In this document: one piece after another, positions 42,578-51,335 of the stretch | Position numbering within the stretch: position 1 is the stretch's first letter | Layout: every line of letters starts with the position of its first letter | Assembly (NCBI RefSeq): GCF_006443095.1 | Contig: NZ_VFWZ01000003.1 | Span: 434,001-498,000, forward strand | Source: Aquimarina algicola | GTDB taxonomy: Bacteria; Bacteroidota; Bacteroidia; Flavobacteriales; Flavobacteriaceae | Direction: 5' to 3' | Length of the DNA: 64,000 nucleotides | Notes under the pieces: model-generated | What the model was told of the DNA's origin: nothing | The model's input: only the letters and a program-made list of their open reading frames with translations | Database searches by the model: none | Made by a program: the position numbers and the translations under genes

Positions 42578-43207
42578 TTACCATAAATGAAATATACATC
42601 CGGGATTTTTTCTATCAGAAATTAATTTTTTTTCAGCTTTGCGAAGTAATCTATATTTATACAAAATATCATCTTGATCTTCTACACAATCGGCCTCTTC
42701 AAAAGGTAATGTATTAAAATAAGCCTGATCCCATTCAGAGAGTTTTTCACCATGGCTTCTGGTTTTACAAGTCGCCACAGAATTCTCATCAAATACCATA
42801 CGATGTTCTACTAATTCTAACACTTTTTGCGCACTGAATGATTGGCGTTGCGAACTTTGAACACTTTGTGTATTATAATGAATAATTTCGGTAGAGGTCG
42901 TTTTTATTCGTAACGTATTGTTTTTCAAATAGTATCTCTCTATATGCCAGTTATCATATCTTCCTTGTTTATAAGAATGCGTAATAAGTTTAATGGTATC
43001 ATTCTTATAATAAAAATATATGGTTCCTTCTAGATTTTCAGAACATTTATATGTCTTATATGTTGTAGAAATTAGAGTATCCTTTTTATTGACAGATTCC
43101 AAAAACAAATCATATGATCCATACAACGCATCTGTTGAGTCGTCTTGACAATAAGATATATTCAAAACCAATAGAGCTAAAACAAAAAGAAAATGATATA
43201 ACTTCAT
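42578..43207 (-). CDS. Exported protein of unknown function
   Basis: 209 aa with a signal peptide (1-20) ending ISYC-Q; the Cys at 20 could make it a lipoprotein, though the +2 residue context is not typical. The mature region alternates Tyr-rich beta strands (GTIYFYYKNDTIKL, NWHIERYYLKNN) and ends with a Lys/Arg-rich tail KAEKKLISDRKNPGC. I recognise no family. It stands 57 bp after the polyprenyl synthase gene on the same strand. Confidence 0.7.
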   Translation of the reverse strand: MKLYHFLFVLALLVLNISYCQDDSTDALYGSYDLFLESVNKKDTLISTTYKTYKCSENLEGTIYFYYKNDTIKLITHSYKQGRYDNWHIERYYLKNNTLRIKTTSTEIIHYNTQSVQSSQRQSFSAQKVLELVEHRMVFDENSVATCKTRSHGEKLSEWDQAYFNTLPFEEADCVEDQDDILYKYRLLRKAEKKLISDRKNPGCIFHLW

Positions 43208-43263
43208 CTGTTAAAACTAGTCAAAAATTAGATAATATTCGTTTTAAAAAAGAATTAAAGATT

Positions 43264-44238
43264 CTACACATTTCTATTCATCAATTGTTGTCCAAAGACC
43301 TTTAAAATTTGCTTCTTATTATCTGCAATATCAATAGTATCCAAAAGGGCAAAGGCCTTATTAGTATATTCTTCGATAGCGGATCTTGCTGCTTCTTTCG
43401 CACCTGTTTTTTCGAACAAATATTTGACTGTTGCTATTTTTTCATCAGAATTTTCAGGAGTAAGAGAAAACAATCCTCTCAGTTGTTTTTGTTCTTCTGC
43501 AGAAGCAAATTCAAGCGATTTCAAATACAAAAAAGTCTTTTTATTTTCAATAATATCACCTCCCAATTGTTTTCCAAAAGTTTCAGGATCACCAAATGCA
43601 TCAAGGTAATCATCTTGAAGTTGAAACGCAAGACCAAGTAATCGACCAAAGTTGTAAATAGAAGACTTACACGATGAGTCTGCATCTGCTATAATTGCCC
43701 CCATTTGCATCGCTGCACCAACTAAGACCGCAGTTTTATACTCTATCATTTTAATATACTCTGTAATGGTAACATCATCTCGAGTTTCAAAATCAATATC
43801 GTATTGTTGCCCTTCGCAAACCTCGATTGCTGTTTTGGTAAACAACATTGCAAGCTCTTTAAAAGTATCACCCTCATAGTTCTCAAAAAGCTGGTAGGCA
43901 TTGATAAGCATTGCATCTCCCGAGAGAATCCCTGTATTTATATCCCATTTCTCATGAACGGTTTCTTTACCTCTTCTCAATGGAGCATCATCCATTATAT
44001 CATCATGAATAAGTGAAAAATTATGAAAAACTTCTATTGCAAGTGCTGCATCAAGAGCATTTTTATATGAAGTTCCAAAAATTTCTGCTGTTAACAACAC
44101 CAAAGTAGGCCTTAATCTTTTTCCTCCTAAGTTTAAAATATATGATATTGGTTCATATAGGTTTTTAGGTTCTTTAATATTATTTTTTTGTTCTAAAAAT
44201 TTTAAAAAATACCCCTGATAATCTGAAATACTATACAC
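43264..44238 (-). CDS. Polyprenyl diphosphate synthase
   Basis: 324 aa. All-alpha trans-prenyltransferase. The first aspartate-rich motif DDIMD is in LIHDDIMDDAPLRRGK and the second, DDYLD, in LAFQLQDDYLDAFGD; GGKRLRP lies near the N-terminus. It condenses isopentenyl diphosphate with allylic diphosphates for quinone or carotenoid side chains; chain length cannot be read reliably from sequence alone. The start is a GTG at 44238; no ATG lies nearby. Divergent from the TetR regulator gene. Confidence 0.92.
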   Translation of the reverse strand: MYSISDYQGYFLKFLEQKNNIKEPKNLYEPISYILNLGGKRLRPTLVLLTAEIFGTSYKNALDAALAIEVFHNFSLIHDDIMDDAPLRRGKETVHEKWDINTGILSGDAMLINAYQLFENYEGDTFKELAMLFTKTAIEVCEGQQYDIDFETRDDVTITEYIKMIEYKTAVLVGAAMQMGAIIADADSSCKSSIYNFGRLLGLAFQLQDDYLDAFGDPETFGKQLGGDIIENKKTFLYLKSLEFASAEEQKQLRGLFSLTPENSDEKIATVKYLFEKTGAKEAARSAIEEYTNKAFALLDTIDIADNKKQILKVFGQQLMNRNV

Positions 44239-44409
44239 TATATACTGTTTATTTTCCGCTAAAATAATTGAAACTTTTTAAATAATAAGAATAGATAAAT
44301 GCTATATCCATATAAGACCTATATATAAGCAAAACACTTAACCCATAGCGATAATGTTAAATTATTGTAAAACTTTAGAAACTTTTACTGTTTTTAAAGT
44401 TTCCATCTT

Positions 44410-44417
44410 TACATTTG
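44410..44417 (+). promoter_or_regulatory. -7 box of the TetR-efflux operon
   Basis: TACATTTG matches the TAnnTTTG -7 consensus 26 bp before the ATG at 44444. The -33 box is not clear. Confidence 0.45.
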
Positions 44418-44443
44418 CTGCAAAAATTAAGCTCAACACAATA

Positions 44444-45049
44444 ATGAAAGAGGAAATTATTCAAAAGGCAAGTGACATGTTTTTAAATTTGGGTTTCAAA
44501 AGTGTAACGATGGATGACCTTGCTTCAGAGTTAGGGATTTCAAAGAAAACGATTTATGCACATTTTCAAAATAAAACAAAATTAGTTGAAGCTACAACAG
44601 ATCATCTTTTTTGTTCCATCTGCGAAGGAATAGATGAAATCTTAGATAAAAAATTAGACCCAATAGAAGAGTTGTATGCTATCAAAGCTATCGTAATGCA
44701 ACATCTTAAAAATGAAAAAACATCTCCCCAATATCAATTACAGAAATATTACCCCAAAATACATAGTGATCTCAAGATAAAACAATTCGATGTTATGCAA
44801 GAGTGTGTTATCGAAAACTTAAATCGAGGCATTGAAAAAGGTATTTTTAGAGAGAATATTGACATAGAAATCATCTCAAGATTATATTTTATTAATATGA
44901 CTGGTCTAAAAGACGTTACTATGTTTCCTCTTCAAAAATTTACAATGTCTACTCTTATGGAACAATATCTTGAGTATCACCTACGTGGCATTACAACAGA
45001 AAAAGGAAGAACAATTTTAAACAATCTTATAAAAGAGAATCAAGCATGA
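44444..45049 (+). CDS. TetR/AcrR-family regulator of the efflux operon
   Basis: 201 aa from the ATG at 44444 (MKEEIIQKASDMF); an upstream ATG at 44354 adds residues unlike a TetR protein. The N-terminal HTH shows LGFKSVTMDDLASELGISKKTIYAHFQNK in pieces, the standard TetR pattern; the C-terminal ligand-binding helices follow. Its TGA overlaps the ATG of the TolC gene by 4 bp, so regulator and pump are translated together and it most likely represses its own operon. Confidence 0.93.
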   Translation: MKEEIIQKASDMFLNLGFKSVTMDDLASELGISKKTIYAHFQNKTKLVEATTDHLFCSICEGIDEILDKKLDPIEELYAIKAIVMQHLKNEKTSPQYQLQKYYPKIHSDLKIKQFDVMQECVIENLNRGIEKGIFRENIDIEIISRLYFINMTGLKDVTMFPLQKFTMSTLMEQYLEYHLRGITTEKGRTILNNLIKENQA

Positions 45050-46413
45050 AAAACAACTTTTGGCTAATTTGCCTTGGTTGGTTATTTACCAATTTTGCAA
45101 TAGCCCAGCAGCAATCGCCTGTTAGCTCTTCATATTCTTTTACCTTGGACGAGGCAATAGAATTTGCATTAGAAAACAGTTATCAGTCTATTAATGCAAG
45201 ACGCGATGTCGCAAAGGCATTAAAAAGAAAATGGGAAGCTACCGCAGATGGTTTACCTCAAATAGATGGTCTCATTGATTATCAAAACCAACTAAAACAA
45301 CCTGTAACCTTAATTCCCGGAGAAGTAGCCGGTGGAGAACCCGGAACATTTGTACCTGTGATTTTTGGAGTAAAACAACAAGCGTCTCTAACCGCAACAT
45401 TAAGTCAGATTATTTTTGACGGATCATATCTTGTAGGTATTGAAGCCGCAGAAAGCTTTTTACAGTACAATGACGATCTCGAAGAGAAAACCAAACTAGA
45501 AGTTCGCAAAAGTGTTATTAATGCATATGGTAGTGTACTTGTTTCACAAGAAAATGTAGAAATCCTTAAAAATAATGAAGCTACTCTAGAAAAAAACTAT
45601 CTGGAAACCAAAAAGATCTTTGAAAATGGTCTCGCAGAAGAAGAAGATGTAGAACAATTACAGATTACATTATTAGAAATCAAAAATCAACTTAGCAATG
45701 CTGAGCGATTAAAAAAGATTTCACTCCAAATGTTTAATCTTACTATTGGCGTTGATGTAAATTCTAATACAGTATTGTCTGATCAACTAGAAAATCTAGC
45801 CATGAAAAATATGGATCAATCTGTAACTACAAAACCTTTTATTCTAGAAAACAATATCGATTACAGGTTATCATATCTGCTTACAGAACAAACAAGATTA
45901 GAACTAAAACTTGAAAGAAGCCGTGCATTACCAAGATTAACAGCTTTTGTAAATTATGGTACGTCTGCCTTTGATGATGACTTTGTGTTTTTCGAAAGTG
46001 ATACCAGATGGTTTCAATCTTCGATATTAGGAGCAAGTCTTAATATCCCAATCTTTAGCTCTCTTAGAAGAAGTGCAAGAACACAACAAGCTAAAATTGC
46101 TAACGAGCAATCTAACACTGATTTTTTAAGAGCTCAGCAAGAAATACAACTCCAGTATGAGACTGCTGTGAGCGATTATAAATTTTCTATAGAATCTTAT
46201 GAAACCTCTAAGAAAAATCTTGCATTGGCAGAACGAATTGAAAACAAAAATCAAATCAAATATTCCGAGGGACTTGCTACTAGTTTTGAACTAAGACAAG
46301 CACAATTACAATTATATAACACTCAAAATGTAGTTCTAAATGCTATGCTTGATATTATAAACAAAAGAGCAGAGCTAGAAAATATTTTAAATACACCAAA
46401 CAACAATAATTAA
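45046..46413 (+). CDS. TolC-family outer-membrane efflux protein
   Basis: 455 aa. Signal peptide 1-20 ending AIAQ, then the long alpha-helical barrel typical of the family: two repeats of helices with many Glu/Lys/Asn and conserved segments LDEAIEFALENSYQ and LEANY-like stretches, ending in coiled-coil helices. It forms the outer-membrane exit duct for the RND pump encoded downstream. Translation is coupled to the TetR gene by a 4-bp overlap; the adaptor gene follows after 7 bp. Confidence 0.93.
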   Translation: MKNNFWLICLGWLFTNFAIAQQQSPVSSSYSFTLDEAIEFALENSYQSINARRDVAKALKRKWEATADGLPQIDGLIDYQNQLKQPVTLIPGEVAGGEPGTFVPVIFGVKQQASLTATLSQIIFDGSYLVGIEAAESFLQYNDDLEEKTKLEVRKSVINAYGSVLVSQENVEILKNNEATLEKNYLETKKIFENGLAEEEDVEQLQITLLEIKNQLSNAERLKKISLQMFNLTIGVDVNSNTVLSDQLENLAMKNMDQSVTTKPFILENNIDYRLSYLLTEQTRLELKLERSRALPRLTAFVNYGTSAFDDDFVFFESDTRWFQSSILGASLNIPIFSSLRRSARTQQAKIANEQSNTDFLRAQQEIQLQYETAVSDYKFSIESYETSKKNLALAERIENKNQIKYSEGLATSFELRQAQLQLYNTQNVVLNAMLDIINKRAELENILNTPNNNN

Positions 46414-46420
46414 CCCTATT

Positions 46421-47587
46421 ATGAAAAAGATATTTATCGCAATATTCATTTCAGTATTTATCATATCATGTGGTAATGATGGTACAGCCTCTATTGAAAA
46501 AGTAATAGAGAAAGGCGATCTTAAAGCTTTACGAGCAAAAAGAACAGAAGTCGTAGAAAAACAACAAACTATAGCAGGTCAATTAAAACAAATTGATGAA
46601 GCTATTGCTGCTTTGGATACCGTAAAAAAACTTCCTTTAGTGACAACTATAGTAGCAAAAGACACAATTTTCAATCATTATCTTGAGCTACAAGGAAATG
46701 TAGAAACCAAGCAAAACATAGTACTTTTTCCCGAAATAAGTGGGATTTTGACTAGAGTTTATGTAAAAAAAGGACAAAAAGTATCTAGAGGTCAATTATT
46801 GGCAAGAATAGATGATGGGGGATTAAGCCAACAACTTTCTCAAATCGAAGTACAAATGCAATTAGCAAAAACTACATTCGACCGCCAAAAAAGATTATGG
46901 GAACAAAAAATCGGTTCTGAAATTCAATATTTGGAAGCAAAAACTAATTTTGAAGCACAACAAAACGCAGTAAACCAGATTAAACGTCAGTTGGCAAAAA
47001 CAACTATAAACGCCCCTTTCTCTGGAGTAATAGATGACATTATTACTGAACAAGGTAATGTTGTAAACGCTGGTCAAAATGAGATCATCCGTATCGTCAA
47101 TCTTAATGATATGTATATAGAAACAGAGGTGCCCGAACGCTACATTGCCAATATTACTAAAGGCAAAAATGTAGAAGTGTATTTCCCTGTTTTAGGAAAA
47201 ACTGTACAAACAAAAGTTAGACAAGTAGGAAACTACATTAATCCTAACAACAGATCTTTTATGGTCGAAGTTGCTATCCCATCCAACGATGGTGTAATCA
47301 AACCTAATTTGACAGCAAAAGTGAAGATCAATGATTACACAAACGAAAAAGCAATATTAATACCACAAAGTATTATTTCTGAAAATGCTGAAGGTGATCA
47401 ATATACATATGTAACTTCTGATCAAGATAGTCAGAGTATCGCAGAAGCTAAAAGAGTAATTGTAAAGACCGGAAAAACACAAGGAGATTATATCGAAGTC
47501 CTAGATGGATTAACTAATGGCGATGCCATTATTAGCGAAGGTGCCAGAAGCGTAAAAGATGGCCAAAAAGTTAAAATTTTAAATTAA
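46421..47587 (+). CDS. RND efflux periplasmic adaptor (membrane fusion protein)
   Basis: 388 aa lipoprotein with Cys17 in IISCGND. An N-terminal coiled coil (about 28-70) precedes the usual hairpin; biotinyl-lipoyl-like half motifs appear as VYVKKGQKVSRGQLLARID and TTINAPFSGVIDDI, then the beta-barrel domain and membrane-proximal domain. It joins the TolC channel to the RND pump. The unusual helical stretch before the lipoyl half is a noticeable family feature. Gap of 5 bp to the pump gene. Confidence 0.93.
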   Translation: MKKIFIAIFISVFIISCGNDGTASIEKVIEKGDLKALRAKRTEVVEKQQTIAGQLKQIDEAIAALDTVKKLPLVTTIVAKDTIFNHYLELQGNVETKQNIVLFPEISGILTRVYVKKGQKVSRGQLLARIDDGGLSQQLSQIEVQMQLAKTTFDRQKRLWEQKIGSEIQYLEAKTNFEAQQNAVNQIKRQLAKTTINAPFSGVIDDIITEQGNVVNAGQNEIIRIVNLNDMYIETEVPERYIANITKGKNVEVYFPVLGKTVQTKVRQVGNYINPNNRSFMVEVAIPSNDGVIKPNLTAKVKINDYTNEKAILIPQSIISENAEGDQYTYVTSDQDSQSIAEAKRVIVKTGKTQGDYIEVLDGLTNGDAIISEGARSVKDGQKVKILN

Positions 47588-47592
47588 CAACT

Positions 47593-50500
47593 ATGGAAGT
47601 TAATAAGAAAAAGGTAGATAAGGAGTTTAAATTATCCTCGTGGGCAATAGACAACCCAACTACCATTTATGTAATGATTGCCATATTCTTGTTTTTAGGA
47701 CTATCTGCATATTTTGCTATGCCGAGAGAAAACTTTCCTGAAATCAATGAAACAAAAATATACGTAAGTGTTCCGTATCCCGGTAATACCGCTGAAGATA
47801 TCGAACGTTTAATTATAGATCCATTAGAAGATAAGCTCAAAAACGTAAGTAATGTTGTAGAGATTGTATCTACATCACAAGAAGATTATGGTATTATCAC
47901 TGTAGAGTTTGAAGAAGAACTTACAGTGGCAGAAGCAAAACAAAAGGTTAAAGATGAAGTAGATTCTGAAAAAGCGAATGAAGATTGGCCAACTTTTAAT
48001 GGAGCAAAAGTAGAACCGAATGTTTTTGATCTAAGTATCTCTGAAGAGACACCGATAATGAACATTAATATCGCGGGGGATTATACTGTAGAGAAATTAA
48101 AAGAATTTGCAGAATATCTCGAAGATGAAATTGAAGATTTACCTGAAATCAAAAAAGCTGAAATACGTGGTGCACAAGAAAAAGAAGTAGAAGTAGCTGT
48201 AGATATCTACAAAATGATGGCTGCCAAAGTAAGCTTTGATGATGTTATAAACACTATTCGAAATGGTAATATGACCATGTCTGCAGGTAATATGATTACA
48301 AGTGGACAAAGGCGTACTATTCGAATTTTGGGAGAAATTGACAAACCCAGACAACTAGACGACTTTGTGGTAAAATCACAAGATGGAGCTGTCTATCTTA
48401 GAGATATTGCCAAAGTAACTTTTAAAGAAGAAGACAAAACTACTTATGCAAGAGAATTTGGTCATAATGTTGTGATGCTTGACGTTATGAAACGTTCTGG
48501 TAAGAACATGATCGAAGCTGTAGAAAAAATCAATGTAATTTTAGAAAAAGCAGAAGAAGATATTTTTCCTAAAGACTTGGATATTTCTGTAGCCAATGAT
48601 CAATCTGAAAAAACTAACAACCAAGTAAGTGACCTTGTAAATAACATCATTTTTGGTATCATTCTAGTTGTTGGTGTACTTATGTTTTTCTTAGGATTTA
48701 GAAATGCACTATTTGTAGGCTTTGCAATACCAATGTCGATGTTTATGTCCTTTATGATTCTTTCTGCTCTAGGATATACAATGAATACTATGATTCTTTT
48801 TGCATTGATCATGGGACTAGGGATGCTAGTAGATAATGGTATTGTAGTGGTAGAAAATGTATTCAGATTGATGGAAGAAGAAGGAATGTCTCGCATAGAA
48901 GCTGCCAAAAAAGGTATCGGAGAAATTGCATATCCTATTATTATTTCTACTGCTACCACAGTTGCTGCCTTTATTCCATTAGGAATGTGGCCGGGGGTTA
49001 TGGGAGAATTTATGATTTACTTTCCAATAACCTTATCTGTAGTGTTAGGTTCCTCTCTTTTTGTTGCGATTTTTATCAATTCAATGCTGGTTTCTCAATT
49101 CATGGAAATTGGTGAGAAAAAATTAACTCGTAAGCAACTTATCCGATTAAGTATTATTCTAGGTGGGATTGGTACTTTTATTTTAATTATCGGTGGTCAA
49201 GTACGAGCCCTCGGAAGCCTAATGATTGTTACTGCAATTATGTTTTGGATCTATAGATATGTGCTTAAAGGTGCTGCTAATTTTTTCCAAAGAAGAATAT
49301 TAACATGGCTTGAAAACAAGTATCAGCTCTTTTTGACCTTTGCTTTAAAAGGTTGGCGCTCTTATGGATTCGTGATCGGAACCTTTATTTTACTATTTGT
49401 GGTATTTGCCATGTTTGGTCAATCAGTAGGTAGTCAAAGAACTAAAGTTGAGTTTTTTCCTGATAATAAGCCTAACCAAATCATCGTATACATTGAATAT
49501 CCACAAGGTACAGATATTGATAAAACCAATGCTATCACAAAAGAAATTGAGCAACGTGTATATGCCGTTGTAAACGACAAAGAGTATATAGAAGGACAAA
49601 GCTATAATTTCTTGGTAGAATCTGCGGTATCGCAAGTAGGTGAAGGAGCAGGTAATCCACAAACAGATGGTGGTAGTAATGCAGAAATGCCACATCGTGC
49701 AAAAATTACTGCTACGATGAGAGAATTTAAATTTAGACAAGGTAAAGATTCTGAAATATTACGAAGTAAAGTTCAAGAAGCTCTTAAAGGAATTTATCCT
49801 GGAGTTGCAATTTCTGTAGAAAAAGATGCCGTTGGACCTCCTGCCGGATACCCTATTAACATAGAAATAGAAGGACCAAACTATGATGAGTTAATTAATA
49901 TCGCAGAACAGATGCGAAACTTTATTAACGAAAAGAACATTCCTGGGATTGAAGAACTTAAGATTGATGTTAATAAAGGAAAACCGGCCATGCAAGTAGT
50001 GGTAGACAGAGAAAAAGCTGGTGAATTAGGCGTTGCAGCAGGGCAAGTCGGTAACCAATTACGTCGCTCTATCTTTGGAGAAAAAGCTGGTGTGTATAAA
50101 AAAGATGGTGAAGATTATGACATTTATGTTAGATTCAATGAAGATAACCGCTATAATACAAGTGCTTTATTCAATCAGAATATCACATTTAGAGATCAAG
50201 CAACCGGAAGGTTGAAAGAAATTCCTGTTTCTGCAGTTGCTTCACAAAAAAACACCTCATCTTTTAGTGCGATCAAACATAAAGACACCAAAAGAGTGGT
50301 AACTGTATATTCAGGACTTCAACCCGGATTTACAGATGCAGGAGCTATCGTATCGCAGATACAAACCGAAATGGCAAGTTTCCCTGATTTACCCGGAAAT
50401 GTAAAAATTGATTATACTGGTCAGATCGAAGAACAAAACAAGCAAATGTCATTTTTGATGGGAGCCTTTTTCTCAGGATTAGGATTGATAATGCTTATTT

Positions 50501-51099
50501 TGATCTTCCAGTTTAGTTCTGTGTCAAAACCAACAATCATCATGATTGCTATATTCTTAAGTTTTATTGGTGTATTTGGTGGTATTTTGATTACAGGAGC
50601 ACCTTTTGTTATCATGATGACAATGATGGGAATCATATCATTAGCAGGGATTGTAGTAAATAATGGAGTAGTTTTACTGGATTACACACAATTGTTAATC
50701 GATAGAAAAAAGGTAGAGCTTAATGTTCCTGAAAAAGATCTATTACCAAATGAAGAAGTTATGCAACTTATTATTAAAGGTGGTAAAGCTCGTCTAAGAC
50801 CTGTATTATTGACTGCAATCACAACAGTATTAGGATTGATACCCCTAGCTATTGGTTTTAATGTTGATTTCTTTTCATTATTCAGTACTGGTAATCCAAA
50901 AATATACCTTGGTGGAGATAACGTAATTTTCTGGGGTCCATTAGCTTGGGCAGTAATCTACGGATTAGTTATCGCCACTTTCTTAACGCTAATTATAGTA
51001 CCTTGTTTATTTTATATTGTAAACAGAGTAAAAGTTAGATTCAGTAAAAAGAAAGTTGTAGAAGTACCTATAGCATCAACTAAAACTGCAACAGCTTAA
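47593..51099 (+). CDS. RND-family efflux transporter permease (HAE1-like)
   Basis: 1168 aa. Twelve membrane helices and two large periplasmic loops are visible. Conserved elements: LGMLVDNGIVVVENVFRLMEEEG in the first half (TM4 with the proton-carrying Asp), NNGVVLLDY in the second half, and YPGNTAEDIERLI near the N-terminus. It is longer than the usual 1030-1060 aa because of extra residues between the halves (about 515-600, hydrophobic). Proton-driven export of drugs or lipophilic compounds together with the adaptor and TolC protein. Terminator at 51121. Confidence 0.93.
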   Translation: MEVNKKKVDKEFKLSSWAIDNPTTIYVMIAIFLFLGLSAYFAMPRENFPEINETKIYVSVPYPGNTAEDIERLIIDPLEDKLKNVSNVVEIVSTSQEDYGIITVEFEEELTVAEAKQKVKDEVDSEKANEDWPTFNGAKVEPNVFDLSISEETPIMNINIAGDYTVEKLKEFAEYLEDEIEDLPEIKKAEIRGAQEKEVEVAVDIYKMMAAKVSFDDVINTIRNGNMTMSAGNMITSGQRRTIRILGEIDKPRQLDDFVVKSQDGAVYLRDIAKVTFKEEDKTTYAREFGHNVVMLDVMKRSGKNMIEAVEKINVILEKAEEDIFPKDLDISVANDQSEKTNNQVSDLVNNIIFGIILVVGVLMFFLGFRNALFVGFAIPMSMFMSFMILSALGYTMNTMILFALIMGLGMLVDNGIVVVENVFRLMEEEGMSRIEAAKKGIGEIAYPIIISTATTVAAFIPLGMWPGVMGEFMIYFPITLSVVLGSSLFVAIFINSMLVSQFMEIGEKKLTRKQLIRLSIILGGIGTFILIIGGQVRALGSLMIVTAIMFWIYRYVLKGAANFFQRRILTWLENKYQLFLTFALKGWRSYGFVIGTFILLFVVFAMFGQSVGSQRTKVEFFPDNKPNQIIVYIEYPQGTDIDKTNAITKEIEQRVYAVVNDKEYIEGQSYNFLVESAVSQVGEGAGNPQTDGGSNAEMPHRAKITATMREFKFRQGKDSEILRSKVQEALKGIYPGVAISVEKDAVGPPAGYPINIEIEGPNYDELINIAEQMRNFINEKNIPGIEELKIDVNKGKPAMQVVVDREKAGELGVAAGQVGNQLRRSIFGEKAGVYKKDGEDYDIYVRFNEDNRYNTSALFNQNITFRDQATGRLKEIPVSAVASQKNTSSFSAIKHKDTKRVVTVYSGLQPGFTDAGAIVSQIQTEMASFPDLPGNVKIDYTGQIEEQNKQMSFLMGAFFSGLGLIMLILIFQFSSVSKPTIIMIAIFLSFIGVFGGILITGAPFVIMMTMMGIISLAGIVVNNGVVLLDYTQLLIDRKKVELNVPEKDLLPNEEVMQLIIKGGKARLRPVLLTAITTVLGLIPLAIGFNVDFFSLFSTGNPKIYLGGDNVIFWGPLAWAVIYGLVIATFLTLIIVPCLFYIVNRVKVRFSKKKVVEVPIASTKTATA

Positions 51100-51120
51100 T
51101 CATTTTTGAAAAATTGATCT

Positions 51121-51152
51121 AAAAACGTCATACTTCAAGTATGGCGTTTTTT
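51121..51152 (+). terminator. Terminator of the efflux operon
   Basis: AACGTCATACTT and AAGTATGGCGTT arms (one G-T wobble) with a tiny loop, followed by T7, 21 bp after the pump stop codon. Confidence 0.9.
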
Positions 51153-51335
51153 TATTATCATTACATTTTTTAAAAATATTTGGATTTCTCAGAACATTTT
51201 AAGTTTTATAAAATCAAAAGAATAATGTAGCTTCATATAGTCATAAACAATATTCAGAAATTGAGAGTGTATTTTCAGAAACAAATTAATCTATATTATT
51301 GAGATAATTGTATTTTTATAGGCTATGCTTTTGCC